A DNA stretch of 64,000 nt from Mucilaginibacter oryzae (GCF_003148845.1 NZ_QGHA01000003.1:400928-464927), one strand, 5' to 3'; positions 33,900 to 43,654 are shown, numbered from the stretch's first letter. The notes: generated from the sequence alone by a model not told the origin. Program-made: numbers and translations.

Positions 33900-34931
33900 T
33901 TAAGCGGTAACTTTGGCCCGGGTAGATCCGCGTTCAATTAGTTTTGAAGGAATCTGCAAATCAATTTTCGAAGCATCCAGCTTGTGGTTGTTAATCTGTT
34001 CCATTAAAATATCAATAGCCGATTTAGCTATTTCATAAGTGGGTTGCTGTATGGTTGTGATGCCCGGCGGATACAGGTTAAAGATCTCATTATCGTCGAA
34101 ACTAATCACGGCCAAATCGCCGGGAATATCAAGTCCAAGATCCCTGATAGCCTGCAGACCCATGGTGCCAAGATAATTGGTGGTAAAAAAGAGCGCATCC
34201 ATTCGTTTTTGCCTGCCAATAAATTCTTTGATCGCAGTTACGCCATCAGCTTTGCTCATATCATACGGCACCTTAAACACCATTTTGCTGTTATCTTTTA
34301 AACCATGATCTTTTAAAGCCGCCTTAAACCCTGCCGAGCGATCATTCAGCTGCACAAGTTCAAGGTTGGCCGTAACCATACCGATATTTTTATAGCCCGA
34401 TTTGACGAAACAGCTTACCGCGGCATAGGCGCTTTCATAGTTATTTACCAATACATGCGGAATGTCCATACCTGGGAAATACCCATCAATCAACACTACC
34501 GGCTTTTCATTATCAACCAGGCTCCTGATCTCTTTTTCAAGACCTTTCATTGGGGTGATGATATAGCCATCAACCAGTTGCTGCGACAGCATCCTGATCA
34601 TGTCTTTACCTTTTTGCAGGTTGTTGTTAGTGCTGCAATAAATAATCCGGTATCCGTCTTTCTCGGCCTCCTCCTCAATTACTTTGGCCATTTCGCCAAA
34701 AAAGGGACCACCAATATTTTCTACAATAAGGCCTATAACTTTTGATACGCCGGTGCGCAGGCCCACAGCCATACGGTTGGGTTCGTAGCCATTTTTCTGT
34801 GCTACGTCAAGGATCTTTTTACTGATCTCTTTGCTGATGCGGCCTTTGCCGTTTAGCACGAATGATACGGTTGTTATTGATGTACCTGTTAGTTTCGCTA
34901 TATCCTTAATGGATATCTTTTTTTTAATCAT
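33900..34931 (-). CDS. LacI family transcriptional regulator
   Basis: This 343-residue protein has an N-terminal helix-turn-helix (SIKDIAKLTGTSITTVSFVL, about 6-25) and hinge region, then a periplasmic-binding-protein-like sensor domain (VIGLIVENIGGPFFGEMAKV onward) with the late DLAVISFDDNEIFNLYPPGI motif. It would repress sugar-use genes until an effector binds. Its neighbours (secreted peptidase, GH92 mannosidase) and three AAACGTTT palindromes nearby make them the likely targets. It does not have such a palindrome in its own upstream region. Confidence 0.95.
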   Translation of the reverse strand: MIKKKISIKDIAKLTGTSITTVSFVLNGKGRISKEISKKILDVAQKNGYEPNRMAVGLRTGVSKVIGLIVENIGGPFFGEMAKVIEEEAEKDGYRIIYCSTNNNLQKGKDMIRMLSQQLVDGYIITPMKGLEKEIRSLVDNEKPVVLIDGYFPGMDIPHVLVNNYESAYAAVSCFVKSGYKNIGMVTANLELVQLNDRSAGFKAALKDHGLKDNSKMVFKVPYDMSKADGVTAIKEFIGRQKRMDALFFTTNYLGTMGLQAIRDLGLDIPGDLAVISFDDNEIFNLYPPGITTIQQPTYEIAKSAIDILMEQINNHKLDASKIDLQIPSKLIERGSTRAKVTA

Positions 34932-35388
34932 TGTCTTTTTTCAGTCCAGGTGTTAGGTTCATCACATGGTTAATTTTGCTATTAACGGAGATTTATCCAT
35001 TATAGTTTATACGAGCGTATCGCATTTTCAGCCACCTGATACCTTACATCTATATTTGTACCATAAAACAAGCCCAACACACAGTAAAGGCCCGCCTATA
35101 TTACAAAAAAGATACCTTTTGGTCAACATTTGATACCTATACCATGCAATCGTTTTTAAAATAGTTATTGTTATTTATAGAAATTTTTTAAGGAAAGTTT
35201 CACACAGACGATTTTTCAACCCGGACACAATTAAACGAATTACACAAATGGTCATATGAATATAAACTCATCAATATCAAACACCAACGGTGGCTTTAGC
35301 ATATAAATTACGCGGCCGCTTAATTAAAGCTTTTTAAATGTTACTTTTATCTTCGCGTTAACCTTATTAATTGATATTTTAAAACTAC
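34932..35388. other. Divergent intergenic region, no gene seen
   Basis: This 457-base AT-rich gap separates the LacI gene from the permease gene. A TATCTTCG box (about 35349-35356) resembles a -7 element for the permease. No repeat, RNA or small ORF with support is visible. Confidence 0.4.
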
Positions 35389-36720
35389 ATGAGCATAACG
35401 CCCAAACTCACCCGTTTTGATCTTTCAATGATTGTTGTAAGTCTTGTTATCGGGATGGGTATATTCGCCGCTCCTGCCGAGGTGGCAAAAATGTCCGGTA
35501 ATCCGTACCTGTATTTCGGGGCCTGGCTGCTTGGCGGCGCGGTAAGCCTTTGCGGTACGCTCACTTTTGCCGAAATAGGTGCACGCTACCCTACCACCGG
35601 TGGTTTTTACAAGGTATTTTCCTTTTGCTTCCACCCGGCGTTTGCATTTATGATTAACTGGGTACTGGTAATAAGCAACGCCGCCTCCGTAGCGGCCGTA
35701 GCGTTAATAGGCGCCGAATACATTAACCCCGTTATAATGCCGCGAAGTTTGCAAAATGATACTGGTTTAAAAATCATGACCATCGGCTCGGTGTTGATAC
35801 TGTATATCATCAATTACCTGGGCATAAAAATGAGCGCACGTACCCAAAATGTGCTTACACTTTTCAAAATCGGCATGATCCTGATTTTGTGCGCGGCAGT
35901 TTTTAAAGGCAACATAACGCAGGCCGATCATATTATCGGCCATCATAACGCTAAAGGCATCGGCGCGTTCGGGCTAAGCCTGGTAGCTGTTTTTTTTACG
36001 TATGGAGGCTATCAGCAAACCATCAATTTTGGAGGAGACATTATAAACGCCAAGGTAAACATTCCTAAAGCCATTTTCTTTGGCATAGCCACCGTTATAT
36101 CGTTGTACATGCTCATCAATTTTGCCTACTATTCAACACTGGGGTTGAGCGGGTTGCAGCAAAAAACAACGCTGGCTGCCACGCTGGCCGGCGTATTATT
36201 CGGTACGGCGGGCTATAAAATTGTATCGCTGCTGATGTTTGTTTCGGTACTGGCATTTGTGAATGTAAATATTATGGCAAACCCGAGGGTTTATTATGCC
36301 ATGGCCGAAGACGGGATCCTGCCGGCAAGGTTTAAACACGTTAACAGCCAAACCCAGGTGCAGGAATTCGGACTTAGCTTTTTTGTGGGGGCAGTGCTGG
36401 TGATTTTGTTTTTTGCCGGGTCGTTTCAAAAAATACTGAGTTATGTGATGTTCTTCGATACCATTGGCCTGTCTACCGCCGCTTTGAGTATCTTTATTTT
36501 ACGCCGAAAAACCAAACATTTAAACCATACCGGCATTTACAGCATGAAGTGGTATCCGCTTATACCCGTTATATTTATAATTACTTACTGGTTTGTTACC
36601 ATCAGCATTTTTATTGATAACCCCCAGGCGGCATTAATATGTATTCTGGCGTTTATAGCCGGGCTTATAATTTACTTCGTTACCAAAAAACGAACCCAAA
36701 AACCTTATACTGCACCTTAA
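35389..36720 (+). CDS. APC family amino acid permease
   Basis: This 443-residue inner-membrane protein has about 12 helices. The first helix carries the APC signature with broken-helix glycine motif (VVSLVIGMGIFAAPAEVAKM), then GGAVSLCGTLTFAEIGARYP, typical of LAT/CAT-type amino-acid transporters. Helix 6 region has FFTYGGYQQTINFGGDI. The gene ends 2 bases before the start of a Cys/Met-metabolism PLP enzyme, so the two almost certainly form an operon in which the permease supplies or exports the enzyme's amino acid. Confidence 0.94.
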   Translation: MSITPKLTRFDLSMIVVSLVIGMGIFAAPAEVAKMSGNPYLYFGAWLLGGAVSLCGTLTFAEIGARYPTTGGFYKVFSFCFHPAFAFMINWVLVISNAASVAAVALIGAEYINPVIMPRSLQNDTGLKIMTIGSVLILYIINYLGIKMSARTQNVLTLFKIGMILILCAAVFKGNITQADHIIGHHNAKGIGAFGLSLVAVFFTYGGYQQTINFGGDIINAKVNIPKAIFFGIATVISLYMLINFAYYSTLGLSGLQQKTTLAATLAGVLFGTAGYKIVSLLMFVSVLAFVNVNIMANPRVYYAMAEDGILPARFKHVNSQTQVQEFGLSFFVGAVLVILFFAGSFQKILSYVMFFDTIGLSTAALSIFILRRKTKHLNHTGIYSMKWYPLIPVIFIITYWFVTISIFIDNPQAALICILAFIAGLIIYFVTKKRTQKPYTAP

Positions 36721-36722
36721 TT

Positions 36723-37883
36723 ATGGATATTTCATTTATATTAAACGAGCTGGGGGAAGAGCGAGAACAATACTTCAACGCGGTTTCGCCGCCTATTATG
36801 CAAAGCAGCAACTTCTGTTTTAAAGATGTTGCCGGGCTTAGGGCCGCCATGGCTAATGAGTTTGAAGGCAACCTGTACTCGCGCGGACAAAACCCTACGC
36901 TTAATATTTTACGGAAGAAACTGGCCGCCCTTGATGGCGCCGAAGACGCCCTGTTGTTCAGCAGCGGGATCAGCGCTATCAGCGTTCCCATCCTGTCGCT
37001 ACTCAAATCGGGCGATCATATTGTTGCGGTTGATAATATCTACAGCTGGACGATAAAGCTTTTCCAGGATCTGCTGCCTAAATTTGGCATCACAACCACC
37101 TTTATAGACGGGACTGTTTTTGAAAATTTTGAAGCTGCCATTCAGCCTCAAACCCGTTTAATTTACCTGGAAAGCCCCAATACCTTTTGTTATGACTTGC
37201 AGGATATAAAAAAGGTAGCCGCGCTGGCCCGTTCAAAAAACATCATAACCCTGATTGACAACAGCTATTGCAGCCCGCTTTTTCAACAACCCATAGCGCT
37301 TGGCGTAGACCTGGTAGCGCAATCGGCAACAAAATATATTGGAGGGCACTCGGATGTGGTAGCCGGGATACTTACCGGGAGCAAAGCTATGCTTAAACAT
37401 ATTTTTGAGCACGAATTTATGAACCTGGGCCCCGCGCTTTCCCCTCCCGCCGCATGGCTGCTGTTGCGTGGCCTGCGTACGCTGCCCCTGCGTTTGCAGC
37501 GCAGCTTTGAAAGCACAAAAATTATTACCGGATGGCTTGCCGCTCATCCAGAAATACAAAAAGTGATCTGGCCATTTAGCGAAGGTTTTAAACAAAGCGA
37601 ACTGGCCCGCGAGCAGATGCAGGGTTGCGGCGGCCTGTTCAGCATTGCTTTAAAAAACAGCACATTTGATAAAATAGAAACCTTTTGCAATAGCTTAAAG
37701 CATATCCTGCTGGCGGTATCATGGGGCGGGCATGAAAGCCTTGCCGTACCCGCTATAGCCTCGGTTAATGAAAATCAATATAATGAACACGATGAGCGCC
37801 ACCAGCTCATCAGGATTTACATCGGCCTTGAAGATCCGCAATATTTAATTGCCGACCTGGAACAAGCGCTGAATAGGTTATAA
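36723..37883 (+). CDS. Cys/Met metabolism PLP-dependent enzyme (trans-sulfuration family)
   Basis: This 386-residue fold-type I enzyme is related to cystathionine gamma-synthase/lyase and methionine gamma-lyase. The phosphate-cup region YSRGQNPTLNILRKKLAALD and FSSGISAIS are visible; the PLP lysine is in QSATKYIGGHSDVVAG (about residue 205). I chose the ATG at 36723 because the longer frame runs back into the permease gene. It probably cleaves or exchanges the gamma- or beta-substituent of a sulfur amino acid; the exact reaction cannot be fixed. A terminator follows at 37887. Confidence 0.92.
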   Translation: MDISFILNELGEEREQYFNAVSPPIMQSSNFCFKDVAGLRAAMANEFEGNLYSRGQNPTLNILRKKLAALDGAEDALLFSSGISAISVPILSLLKSGDHIVAVDNIYSWTIKLFQDLLPKFGITTTFIDGTVFENFEAAIQPQTRLIYLESPNTFCYDLQDIKKVAALARSKNIITLIDNSYCSPLFQQPIALGVDLVAQSATKYIGGHSDVVAGILTGSKAMLKHIFEHEFMNLGPALSPPAAWLLLRGLRTLPLRLQRSFESTKIITGWLAAHPEIQKVIWPFSEGFKQSELAREQMQGCGGLFSIALKNSTFDKIETFCNSLKHILLAVSWGGHESLAVPAIASVNENQYNEHDERHQLIRIYIGLEDPQYLIADLEQALNRL

Positions 37884-37886
37884 ACC

Positions 37887-37914
37887 AAAAGCCCGGCCTC
37901 GCGCCGGGACTTTT
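37887..37914 (+). terminator. Rho-independent terminator of the permease-PLP operon
   Basis: AAAAG-CCCGGC pairs with GCCGGG-a-CTTTT (one bulged A) directly after the stop. Confidence 0.8.
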
Positions 37915-37966
37915 ACTCACTCCGGAAGTCCGACCTGTCCGGCTATTGAAGATTATTGTTTATGAG

Positions 37967-38557
37967 TTACAGTGACGCGTGCTGTGTGGCAGTACGGTGT
38001 TGGTGCTCAAAATACAGGTATTTAATTTCGTACTGCTTATTGAACCTGTCGTAAATAGCCAGATCCGAATCGCTGTGGAAATAATTCTCAAGGCTGTACC
38101 TGAAATCGGCCTGACCGGCAAAACTATTGTTGATGTTTGCAATGGTCAATGCTGTAACCGGGGTATTCTCATTCAAACTAAAAAAATAACTGGCATTGGT
38201 TGTATAACCCTTGCCCTGCGGCGCCAGTTGCTCGTGGCTGTAAAGTGTAAAACCTGCCGTATCCAGTACCTGATAGGCCTCGTTTTTGTAAAATCTATAG
38301 TTAACCCCGTTAATACGATAACCAAACACGTCGGCTTTTAACAGCTTCACTTTCTTCCCATCACTGATCAGGCTGATATGGCTGCCTCCTAAAAACTGGT
38401 TAAGCTTTAAATTTTTAGCGTCGGTATATGTTAATTTACCTGCTTTGTAATCCTGTGCAGTGATGTATATACCGGTGCTGTTACTTTGCGCCATCAGGCT
38501 GTTCACTTGTGTACCGATCATCATTAAAACGATGATCATCTTCATTAAATTTTTCAT
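37967..38557 (-). CDS. Exported hypothetical protein
   Basis: This 196-residue protein has a signal peptide (about 1-24: MIIVLMMIGTQVNSLMAQ). The mature part contains GIYITAQDYKAGKLTYTDAK, KVKLLKADVFGYRINGVNYRFY and YYLEHQHR-like strands near the end. The pattern (a listing of field values such as colour or state in a beta-rich small domain) recurs in uncharacterised secreted Bacteroidota proteins, but I cannot name a family. It is monocistronic. Its 3' end faces the permease-PLP operon terminator. Confidence 0.8.
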   Translation of the reverse strand: MKNLMKMIIVLMMIGTQVNSLMAQSNSTGIYITAQDYKAGKLTYTDAKNLKLNQFLGGSHISLISDGKKVKLLKADVFGYRINGVNYRFYKNEAYQVLDTAGFTLYSHEQLAPQGKGYTTNASYFFSLNENTPVTALTIANINNSFAGQADFRYSLENYFHSDSDLAIYDRFNKQYEIKYLYFEHQHRTATQHASL

Positions 38558-38592
38558 TTTGTTTACTAAATAAATTGTTAAATTAAGGGCAT

Positions 38593-38618
38593 AAAAAAGC
38601 CGGGCGGCAAAACCCGGC
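38593..38618 (-). terminator. Terminator of the outer-membrane barrel gene
   Basis: GCCGGG pairs with CCCGGC around cggcaaaa; on the minus strand the stem runs into TTTTTTAT. It lies about 85 bases past the barrel stop. Confidence 0.75.
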
Positions 38619-38702
38619 CTCCAACCTTTACTAAATCTATCTGTACAATCAAACAGGGTAGATTATCGCGGTTTTAAAGTATGTTTACCGGTTTATGCTT
38701 TG

Positions 38703-40100
38703 TTAAAACCTAACCAGCAGCGCGGCTATGAACCTCGTTTCAGAATTAACCAGATCGGGCGTAAAATTGGTACCGCCAATCGGTGTGGTGTTATACCCAT
38801 CCGGCGAGGTTACACCGCCATGGCCTGCAAAGTAAGGCACGTCGGCATGGCGGTGCACTACTTCCATCCTGAACGTTAGATAGTCGTTTGGCATCAGGTC
38901 GATAGTTGTTGAATAATCATAAGCATGGAATTGATCGCCTGGGTTTGCCGAAAACGGGTGCGTACCTGTGGTGCCTGTACCTACTGCCGGGATAGGGTTA
39001 GCATCGCCGGTTGGGTAAAGCACCAGGTAACGGCCGGGGTTGTTCATTACACCGCCGCCTATTGTCCAGCCCAGGTGGCCTTTGGCCATTACCATACGGT
39101 GGTAAAACATAGCGCTGGCAAAATATTGGGCGGGGCCTTTAACCGGGTCTGATTTGAAACCGTTTACACCATCGCCTTTTTCGTAGCCAAGATCGCCGGT
39201 AAGGGAGAAAGCGGCGCTGTTTACAAAACTGTTTTTGTTAGTGCTTTTAAAATAACGTACTTCAACACTGTTGTCGGTATGAAAACGCTTGCGGCCGGGC
39301 TTGTCCTGGGTATCTGCGCCATAGTAGTTATTGCTTAAAGCCTGCAGCCATTCTTTGGGCCTCCACAGAACCTGGCCACCAACACCGGGCCTGCTATTGA
39401 ACATACCATATGATTGCCAGCCGTTAATTAACCACGGCTCGATTTTCAATTTATCAGACACAAAGATCTGAACCCTTACGCCGTTAAAGAACCATGGGGT
39501 GTTATCGCTGGTGAAGGATGGCTGGTAAGCCCAGTTCTCGGCATTATAATAAGAGAACAGGCCTACGTACGACATAAACAGACCTGCATCAACGTTAATA
39601 CCGTTCAATACGTCAAAATGGTAACCGGCATTGGCCTCGCTCAGGTAACGGTAGGCGGTGCCCAGATCAAACTGCCCGCGGGTTACGCTTAAATCGTTTC
39701 GGGGCACTACGGTGGCACGGGTACCGAACTGGGTAAGTACGCTGGCACGCACGTTATCATAATGAAAATCGCCGCCAAACGCTACTGTAGAAATTTCAAA
39801 CTCATGATCGCGGGCCAGCGCGGTTGAGCCTACCACAGTATGATCTACCGGGTTATTGTTTGAGGCAGTATAATTAAAATCCAACAAAAACCTGCCGGTA
39901 AAATACTTAGTATCTAACAGGGCTTTATGACGGCGGTCGTTACCGTTAAGCCAGGTAAAATCGCCGAAGGCAAATGGTTCGGGTTTAGTTTTTACGGGGT
40001 CTTTAACAGCGATAGTATCGGTTAAAGAAGCAGCGTTTGCCTGTGCGTAGGCTAAAAGAAGTGTAAGGCCTAAAGCAACGAATAAGAGAAGTTTTTTCAT
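38703..40100 (-). CDS. Outer-membrane beta-barrel protein (BBP2-like porin)
   Basis: This 465-residue protein has a signal peptide (about 1-23) and many amphipathic strands ending in the outer-membrane C-terminal Phe (RFIAALLVRF). The start of the mature part, FAFGDFTWLNGNDRRHKALL, and the overall layout fit the BBP2 putative porin family. It would allow passage of small solutes across the outer membrane; its substrate is unknown. A perfect 14-bp palindrome lies 78 bases upstream. It lies downstream of an NtrC-type regulator gene, a possible regulatory link that has no direct support. Confidence 0.88.
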   Translation of the reverse strand: MKKLLLFVALGLTLLLAYAQANAASLTDTIAVKDPVKTKPEPFAFGDFTWLNGNDRRHKALLDTKYFTGRFLLDFNYTASNNNPVDHTVVGSTALARDHEFEISTVAFGGDFHYDNVRASVLTQFGTRATVVPRNDLSVTRGQFDLGTAYRYLSEANAGYHFDVLNGINVDAGLFMSYVGLFSYYNAENWAYQPSFTSDNTPWFFNGVRVQIFVSDKLKIEPWLINGWQSYGMFNSRPGVGGQVLWRPKEWLQALSNNYYGADTQDKPGRKRFHTDNSVEVRYFKSTNKNSFVNSAAFSLTGDLGYEKGDGVNGFKSDPVKGPAQYFASAMFYHRMVMAKGHLGWTIGGGVMNNPGRYLVLYPTGDANPIPAVGTGTTGTHPFSANPGDQFHAYDYSTTIDLMPNDYLTFRMEVVHRHADVPYFAGHGGVTSPDGYNTTPIGGTNFTPDLVNSETRFIAALLVRF

Positions 40101-40177
40101 TTTAAATATGATATTATTTGTTCGCGGCAGGTGCGGTTGCAGTGTTTAATTTAAATTGCGCCTGCCTGCGTTAATTA

Positions 40178-40191
40178 TGGCATGCATGCCA
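40178..40191. promoter_or_regulatory. Palindrome upstream of the barrel gene
   Basis: TGGCATGCATGCCA is a perfect 14-bp palindrome 78 bases upstream of the barrel start, a plausible operator. The 356-base gap 40101-40456 otherwise holds only the hairpin at 40402. Confidence 0.4.
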
Positions 40192-40401
40192 ATTGCTGTA
40201 CCATACAGAAAGCACATTACCAAATCAAATTGATAATCAACACCTTATTTGTTTCATTTTGTTTTTTGAGAATAGATATACTAACGAGTTATCTCATTTT
40301 GAGATGGTGGTTTTCTCGTGTTGAAGTGCCGGCCTCCGCGGCTTGATAAGGGTTTAGCGGCAGATTAGTGATACCCGGACCAAAAACAATTTAACAAACA
40401 A

Positions 40402-40433
40402 GCCCCGCAAGGTTTCGCAAAACCAGGCGGGGC
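40402..40433 (-). terminator. Terminator after the NtrC-type regulator
   Basis: GCCCCGC pairs with GCGGGGC and an inner GGTTT with AAACC. On the minus strand it is followed by TTGTTTGTTAAATTG, ending the operon 43499-40457. Confidence 0.75.
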
Positions 40434-40456
40434 CTATTCTTAACTCACTGTTAAAA

Positions 40457-41797
40457 TTAGTTCATTAATATATGATACTCATCAATTTTACGGTATAAAG
40501 TGGCCAGACCAATTCCCAACACCCTCGCCGCTTCAGATTTATTGCCTTTTACGTACTTCAAAACCCTGCGGATGTGATGCTTTTCAACGCTATCCAGATC
40601 AAGCGCCACCAGGTCATAGTAACCTCCGTTATGAAACTCATTGGGTAAAAGCTTGGGGGTAAGCACCGGCTCGTCCATCAGGATAATGACGCGCTCAATC
40701 ACGTTTTTCAGCTCGCGGATATTTCCGTTCCATTGATGTTGGTTAAGCAGCTTGAAAAAATCGGCATCCACATCAGGCTGTTTCTTTTTTACCTTGGCCG
40801 AATATAGTTTAATAAAATGCCGTGCCAGTACTTCAATATCCCCTATCCTTTCCCGCAACGGCGGCAGCACTATTGAAAACCCGGAGAGGCGATAAAACAG
40901 GTCGAGCCTGAAATGCCCGTCTTCCGATTCCTTTTGCAAATCGCGGTTGGTGGCGGCTATCAGGCGTACATTAACCTTAATGGTTTTGGTTTCGCCTATT
41001 TTGATGAAGGTACCATTCTCCAGCACCCGTAAAAGTTTGGCCTGCAGGTCGTGGCTCATCTCGCCCAGCTCATCCAAAAAAATGGTGCCGCCACTGGCTT
41101 CCTCAAACAAACCTTTTTTGTCTTTAATGGCCCCGGTAAAGGCCCCTGCCTTGTAACCAAATAGTTCACTTTCCAGTAACTCTTTGCTAAAAGCGCTGCA
41201 GTTAACGGCAACAAAAGGTTTATCCTTACGCTGGCTTTCGTAATGAATAGCTTCGGCAAATACTTCTTTACCGGTTCCGGTTTCGCCTAAAAGCAATACG
41301 GTAGCATCGGTACGGGCTACCTTTTTGGCAAGTTCAACAGCTTCAAGTATCGCCGGCGACTGCCCCAGAACTATCGGGAAGCCGTGCTGCGTTTCTACCT
41401 CGTTCTGCATCTCGCTGATATGGTATTGCAGATTAGCTTTATCCAAAGCCTTACTTACCAGCGGCAGGATCCTGTCGTTATCATCGCCCTTGGTTAAATA
41501 ATCAAAAGCACCGTTTTTAATGGCCGATACACCATCGCTTATGGTACCGAAAGCCGTGAGGTTAATCACCTCAATGTAGGGCTTTATTTGTTTAATACGT
41601 TGTACCAGCTCAACGCCGTTGGCATCAGGCAGCTTTACATCGCTTAAAACAACCCTGATGTCTTCCCGCTCAATCAGTTTCAATCCGGCTTTTGCGTTAG
41701 GCGCCTGTATAACGTGGTAACCCTCCAGCCCAAGTATGCGGGCCATCAATTCGCTCAGCTTAATCTCGTCGTCAATTATTAATATGCCCGGTTTCAT
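40457..41797 (-). CDS. NtrC-family sigma-54-dependent response regulator
   Basis: This 446-residue protein has a receiver domain (1-120; phospho-acceptor Asp in VVLSDVKLPD, about residue 53), an AAA+ domain with Walker A GETGTGKEVFA, the sigma-54 contact loop GAFTGA, and Walker B GGTIFLDELGEM, then a Fis-type helix-turn-helix (KSEAARVLGIGLATLYRKI). It activates sigma-54 promoters when phosphorylated. No kinase is adjacent. The start overlaps the 3' end of the M20 gene by 26 bases, so it is translated from the same transcript as the acetyltransferase and deacylase. Confidence 0.95.
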   Translation of the reverse strand: MKPGILIIDDEIKLSELMARILGLEGYHVIQAPNAKAGLKLIEREDIRVVLSDVKLPDANGVELVQRIKQIKPYIEVINLTAFGTISDGVSAIKNGAFDYLTKGDDNDRILPLVSKALDKANLQYHISEMQNEVETQHGFPIVLGQSPAILEAVELAKKVARTDATVLLLGETGTGKEVFAEAIHYESQRKDKPFVAVNCSAFSKELLESELFGYKAGAFTGAIKDKKGLFEEASGGTIFLDELGEMSHDLQAKLLRVLENGTFIKIGETKTIKVNVRLIAATNRDLQKESEDGHFRLDLFYRLSGFSIVLPPLRERIGDIEVLARHFIKLYSAKVKKKQPDVDADFFKLLNQHQWNGNIRELKNVIERVIILMDEPVLTPKLLPNEFHNGGYYDLVALDLDSVEKHHIRRVLKYVKGNKSEAARVLGIGLATLYRKIDEYHILMN

Positions 41798-42947
41798 TTT
41801 TGTATTTGTTTGGATTATTGATAAGCATAAGCGGCAGTATTTCCAGCAGCTTTACATATAAACTTGTTCCCTTTTTTATTTCTTCGAGGTAAATGAATTC
41901 ATCTGCCGAGTGCGACCGGGCCGAATCGCCGGGACCAATTTTAACCGACGGGATAGACAACCACGCCTGGTCTGATGTAGTAGGCGAAATATATGTTTTA
42001 CAGCCTGCTGCAATTCCCGCTTTAACTATTGGATGCGCGGGCGATATGGATGAAGCGCCCGGCGAACCCGGACGTGGGTTTACCTGGCAGGATACGTTCC
42101 GCCTGATTATGTCTATAATCTCCTTTTGCGAAAATGTATCATCATGCCTGATATCTACCGTAAACTCGCAACGGCCGGGCACTATGTTATGCTGCGAGCC
42201 GGCCTTGATGGTAGTCACCGTCATTTTTACCGGCGGCAGTGCCTTTAGCTGCTGCGGAAACCGGTACAGGCTAAACCATTCCAAATCGCGCAGGCATTTA
42301 TGGATAGCATTATCACCTTCTTCGCGCGCGGCATGGCCGGGGCGGCCATTACTTATACAATCAATAACAAGGTTGCCCTTTTCTGCAATGGCCATTTGCA
42401 GCAGCGTAGGCTCGCCAACTATAGCCAGTTCGCAATTACCCAATAACGGCAGGATGGATTTAATACCATTCTCGCCAGCGTTTTCCTCTTCGGCGGTAAT
42501 GGCTAAACAAAGATTAAAACCAAGGCCATGGTAACTGTAAAAATGCAGGAAGGCAGCAATTAACGATACCACGCAACCGCCGGCGTCATTACTGCCAAGG
42601 CCATAAAGTTTGCCATCGGCTATTTCCGGACAGAACGGATCTTTGGTATAACCCTCGTTTGGCACAACCGTATCCATATGAGAGTTAAGCAGTATTGTTG
42701 GTTTAGTTTCATCGTAGTATTTATTAAAGCACCAGATATTATTTCCCCTGCGGTTCACCTTTACCGAGTATTCGTACAAATACTGGTGAATAACAGCCGC
42801 TACAGCCGATTCATTACCGCTAAATGATTGCGTTTTGATCATTTTTTGCAGCAAAACAACACTTTCGCTAAAAAAATGCGGGTTTAAGGGCAGCGCATGC
42901 GCCATTTGGTTTACTGCAGGCTGCGTATCGTTTAATGTTTTTATCAT
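41772..42947 (-). CDS. M20 family amino-acyl deacylase (ArgE/DapE-like)
   Basis: This 391-residue zinc amidohydrolase has metal-binding motifs LLNSHMDTVVP (His, Asp), GLGSNDAGG (bridging Asp), AITAEEENAGENG (catalytic Glu pair), VGEPT and a late His in ARSHSADEF. The sequence resembles the N-acetylornithine/N-acylornithine deacetylases of Bacteroidota, but no arginine-synthesis genes are nearby. It lies 6 bases after a GNAT acetyltransferase that itself resembles the acetyltransferase of the arginine cluster, so the pair may add and remove the same N-acyl group. Confidence 0.9.
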   Translation of the reverse strand: MIKTLNDTQPAVNQMAHALPLNPHFFSESVVLLQKMIKTQSFSGNESAVAAVIHQYLYEYSVKVNRRGNNIWCFNKYYDETKPTILLNSHMDTVVPNEGYTKDPFCPEIADGKLYGLGSNDAGGCVVSLIAAFLHFYSYHGLGFNLCLAITAEEENAGENGIKSILPLLGNCELAIVGEPTLLQMAIAEKGNLVIDCISNGRPGHAAREEGDNAIHKCLRDLEWFSLYRFPQQLKALPPVKMTVTTIKAGSQHNIVPGRCEFTVDIRHDDTFSQKEIIDIIRRNVSCQVNPRPGSPGASSISPAHPIVKAGIAAGCKTYISPTTSDQAWLSIPSVKIGPGDSARSHSADEFIYLEEIKKGTSLYVKLLEILPLMLINNPNKYKNETGHINN

Positions 42948-42953
42948 GGCAGG

Positions 42954-43499
42954 TTAGTTTAATTGCGGATCGAACAACATGGCAGTACACAGGCAATTAC
43001 AGCGGTTTTTATTTTGAAGCACATCATAGTTTACACAGCTTTTACAGGCGTCCCAAAAACGGGCCTCGCGCGTTACTTCCGAATAAGTTACAGGCTCGAA
43101 ACCCAGCCGGGTATTCATTTTCATAACTGCAAGCCCGGAGGTAATGCTGAAGATCTTCGCTGTAGGGTATTTGCTGCGCGACAGGTTAAAAATGCTATTC
43201 TTGATCTCGGATGCAACGCCCTGGTTACGGTGTTTGGGAGATACAATTAAACCACTGTTGGATACAAACCCGCCATTGTCCCAGGTTTCGATGTAGGAAA
43301 ACCCCACCCATTCGCCGGTTTCAGTTACGGCAACTATCGCCTTACCTTCATCAATCTTTTCAATCACGGAAGCGGCCGACCGTTTTGAAATACCGGAGCC
43401 CCTCGCTATGGCCGAAGCTTCCATTTCCTTAATAATCTCATCGGCAAACACCACATCAGCCGGGATGGCCGGTCGCACAATAATTCGTTCTTCTTCCAT
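42954..43499 (-). CDS. GNAT N-acetyltransferase, arginine-cluster type
   Basis: This 181-residue GNAT protein has the acetyl-CoA loop in VSPKHRNQGVASEIKNSI. The C-terminal part FWDACKSCVNYDVLQNKNR followed by CNCLCTAMLFDP is a Cys-rich signature I associate with the acetyltransferase that heads the arginine operon in Bacteroidota and is thought to make N-acetylglutamate. Here it heads an operon with an M20 deacylase and a sigma-54 regulator instead. The Cys cluster could bind a metal. Substrate inferred, not shown. Confidence 0.88.
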   Translation of the reverse strand: MEEERIIVRPAIPADVVFADEIIKEMEASAIARGSGISKRSAASVIEKIDEGKAIVAVTETGEWVGFSYIETWDNGGFVSNSGLIVSPKHRNQGVASEIKNSIFNLSRSKYPTAKIFSITSGLAVMKMNTRLGFEPVTYSEVTREARFWDACKSCVNYDVLQNKNRCNCLCTAMLFDPQLN

Positions 43500-43654
43500 T
43501 TTATGTGTTTATTTCAGCTACCTGCAATAATTTGCATCATAACTGTACTTATGCCAATGCCAAAAGGATGCCCTTTGCAACACACCGGGGCTATTTACGG
43601 GTTTAGGCCATGTAAATGAAGATTTTATGTTTACCCCCGTTTTGCGGCCATAAA

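Noticed and set aside
40177..40191. Sigma-54 promoter before the barrel gene
   Set aside because: The TGGCATG half fits a -24 element by virtue of the palindrome, but no TTGC follows at -12.
43524..43538. Sigma-54 promoter before the GNAT gene (TGCAATAATTTGCAT on the plus strand)
   Set aside because: The -12 TTGCA fits but the -24 GG is missing.
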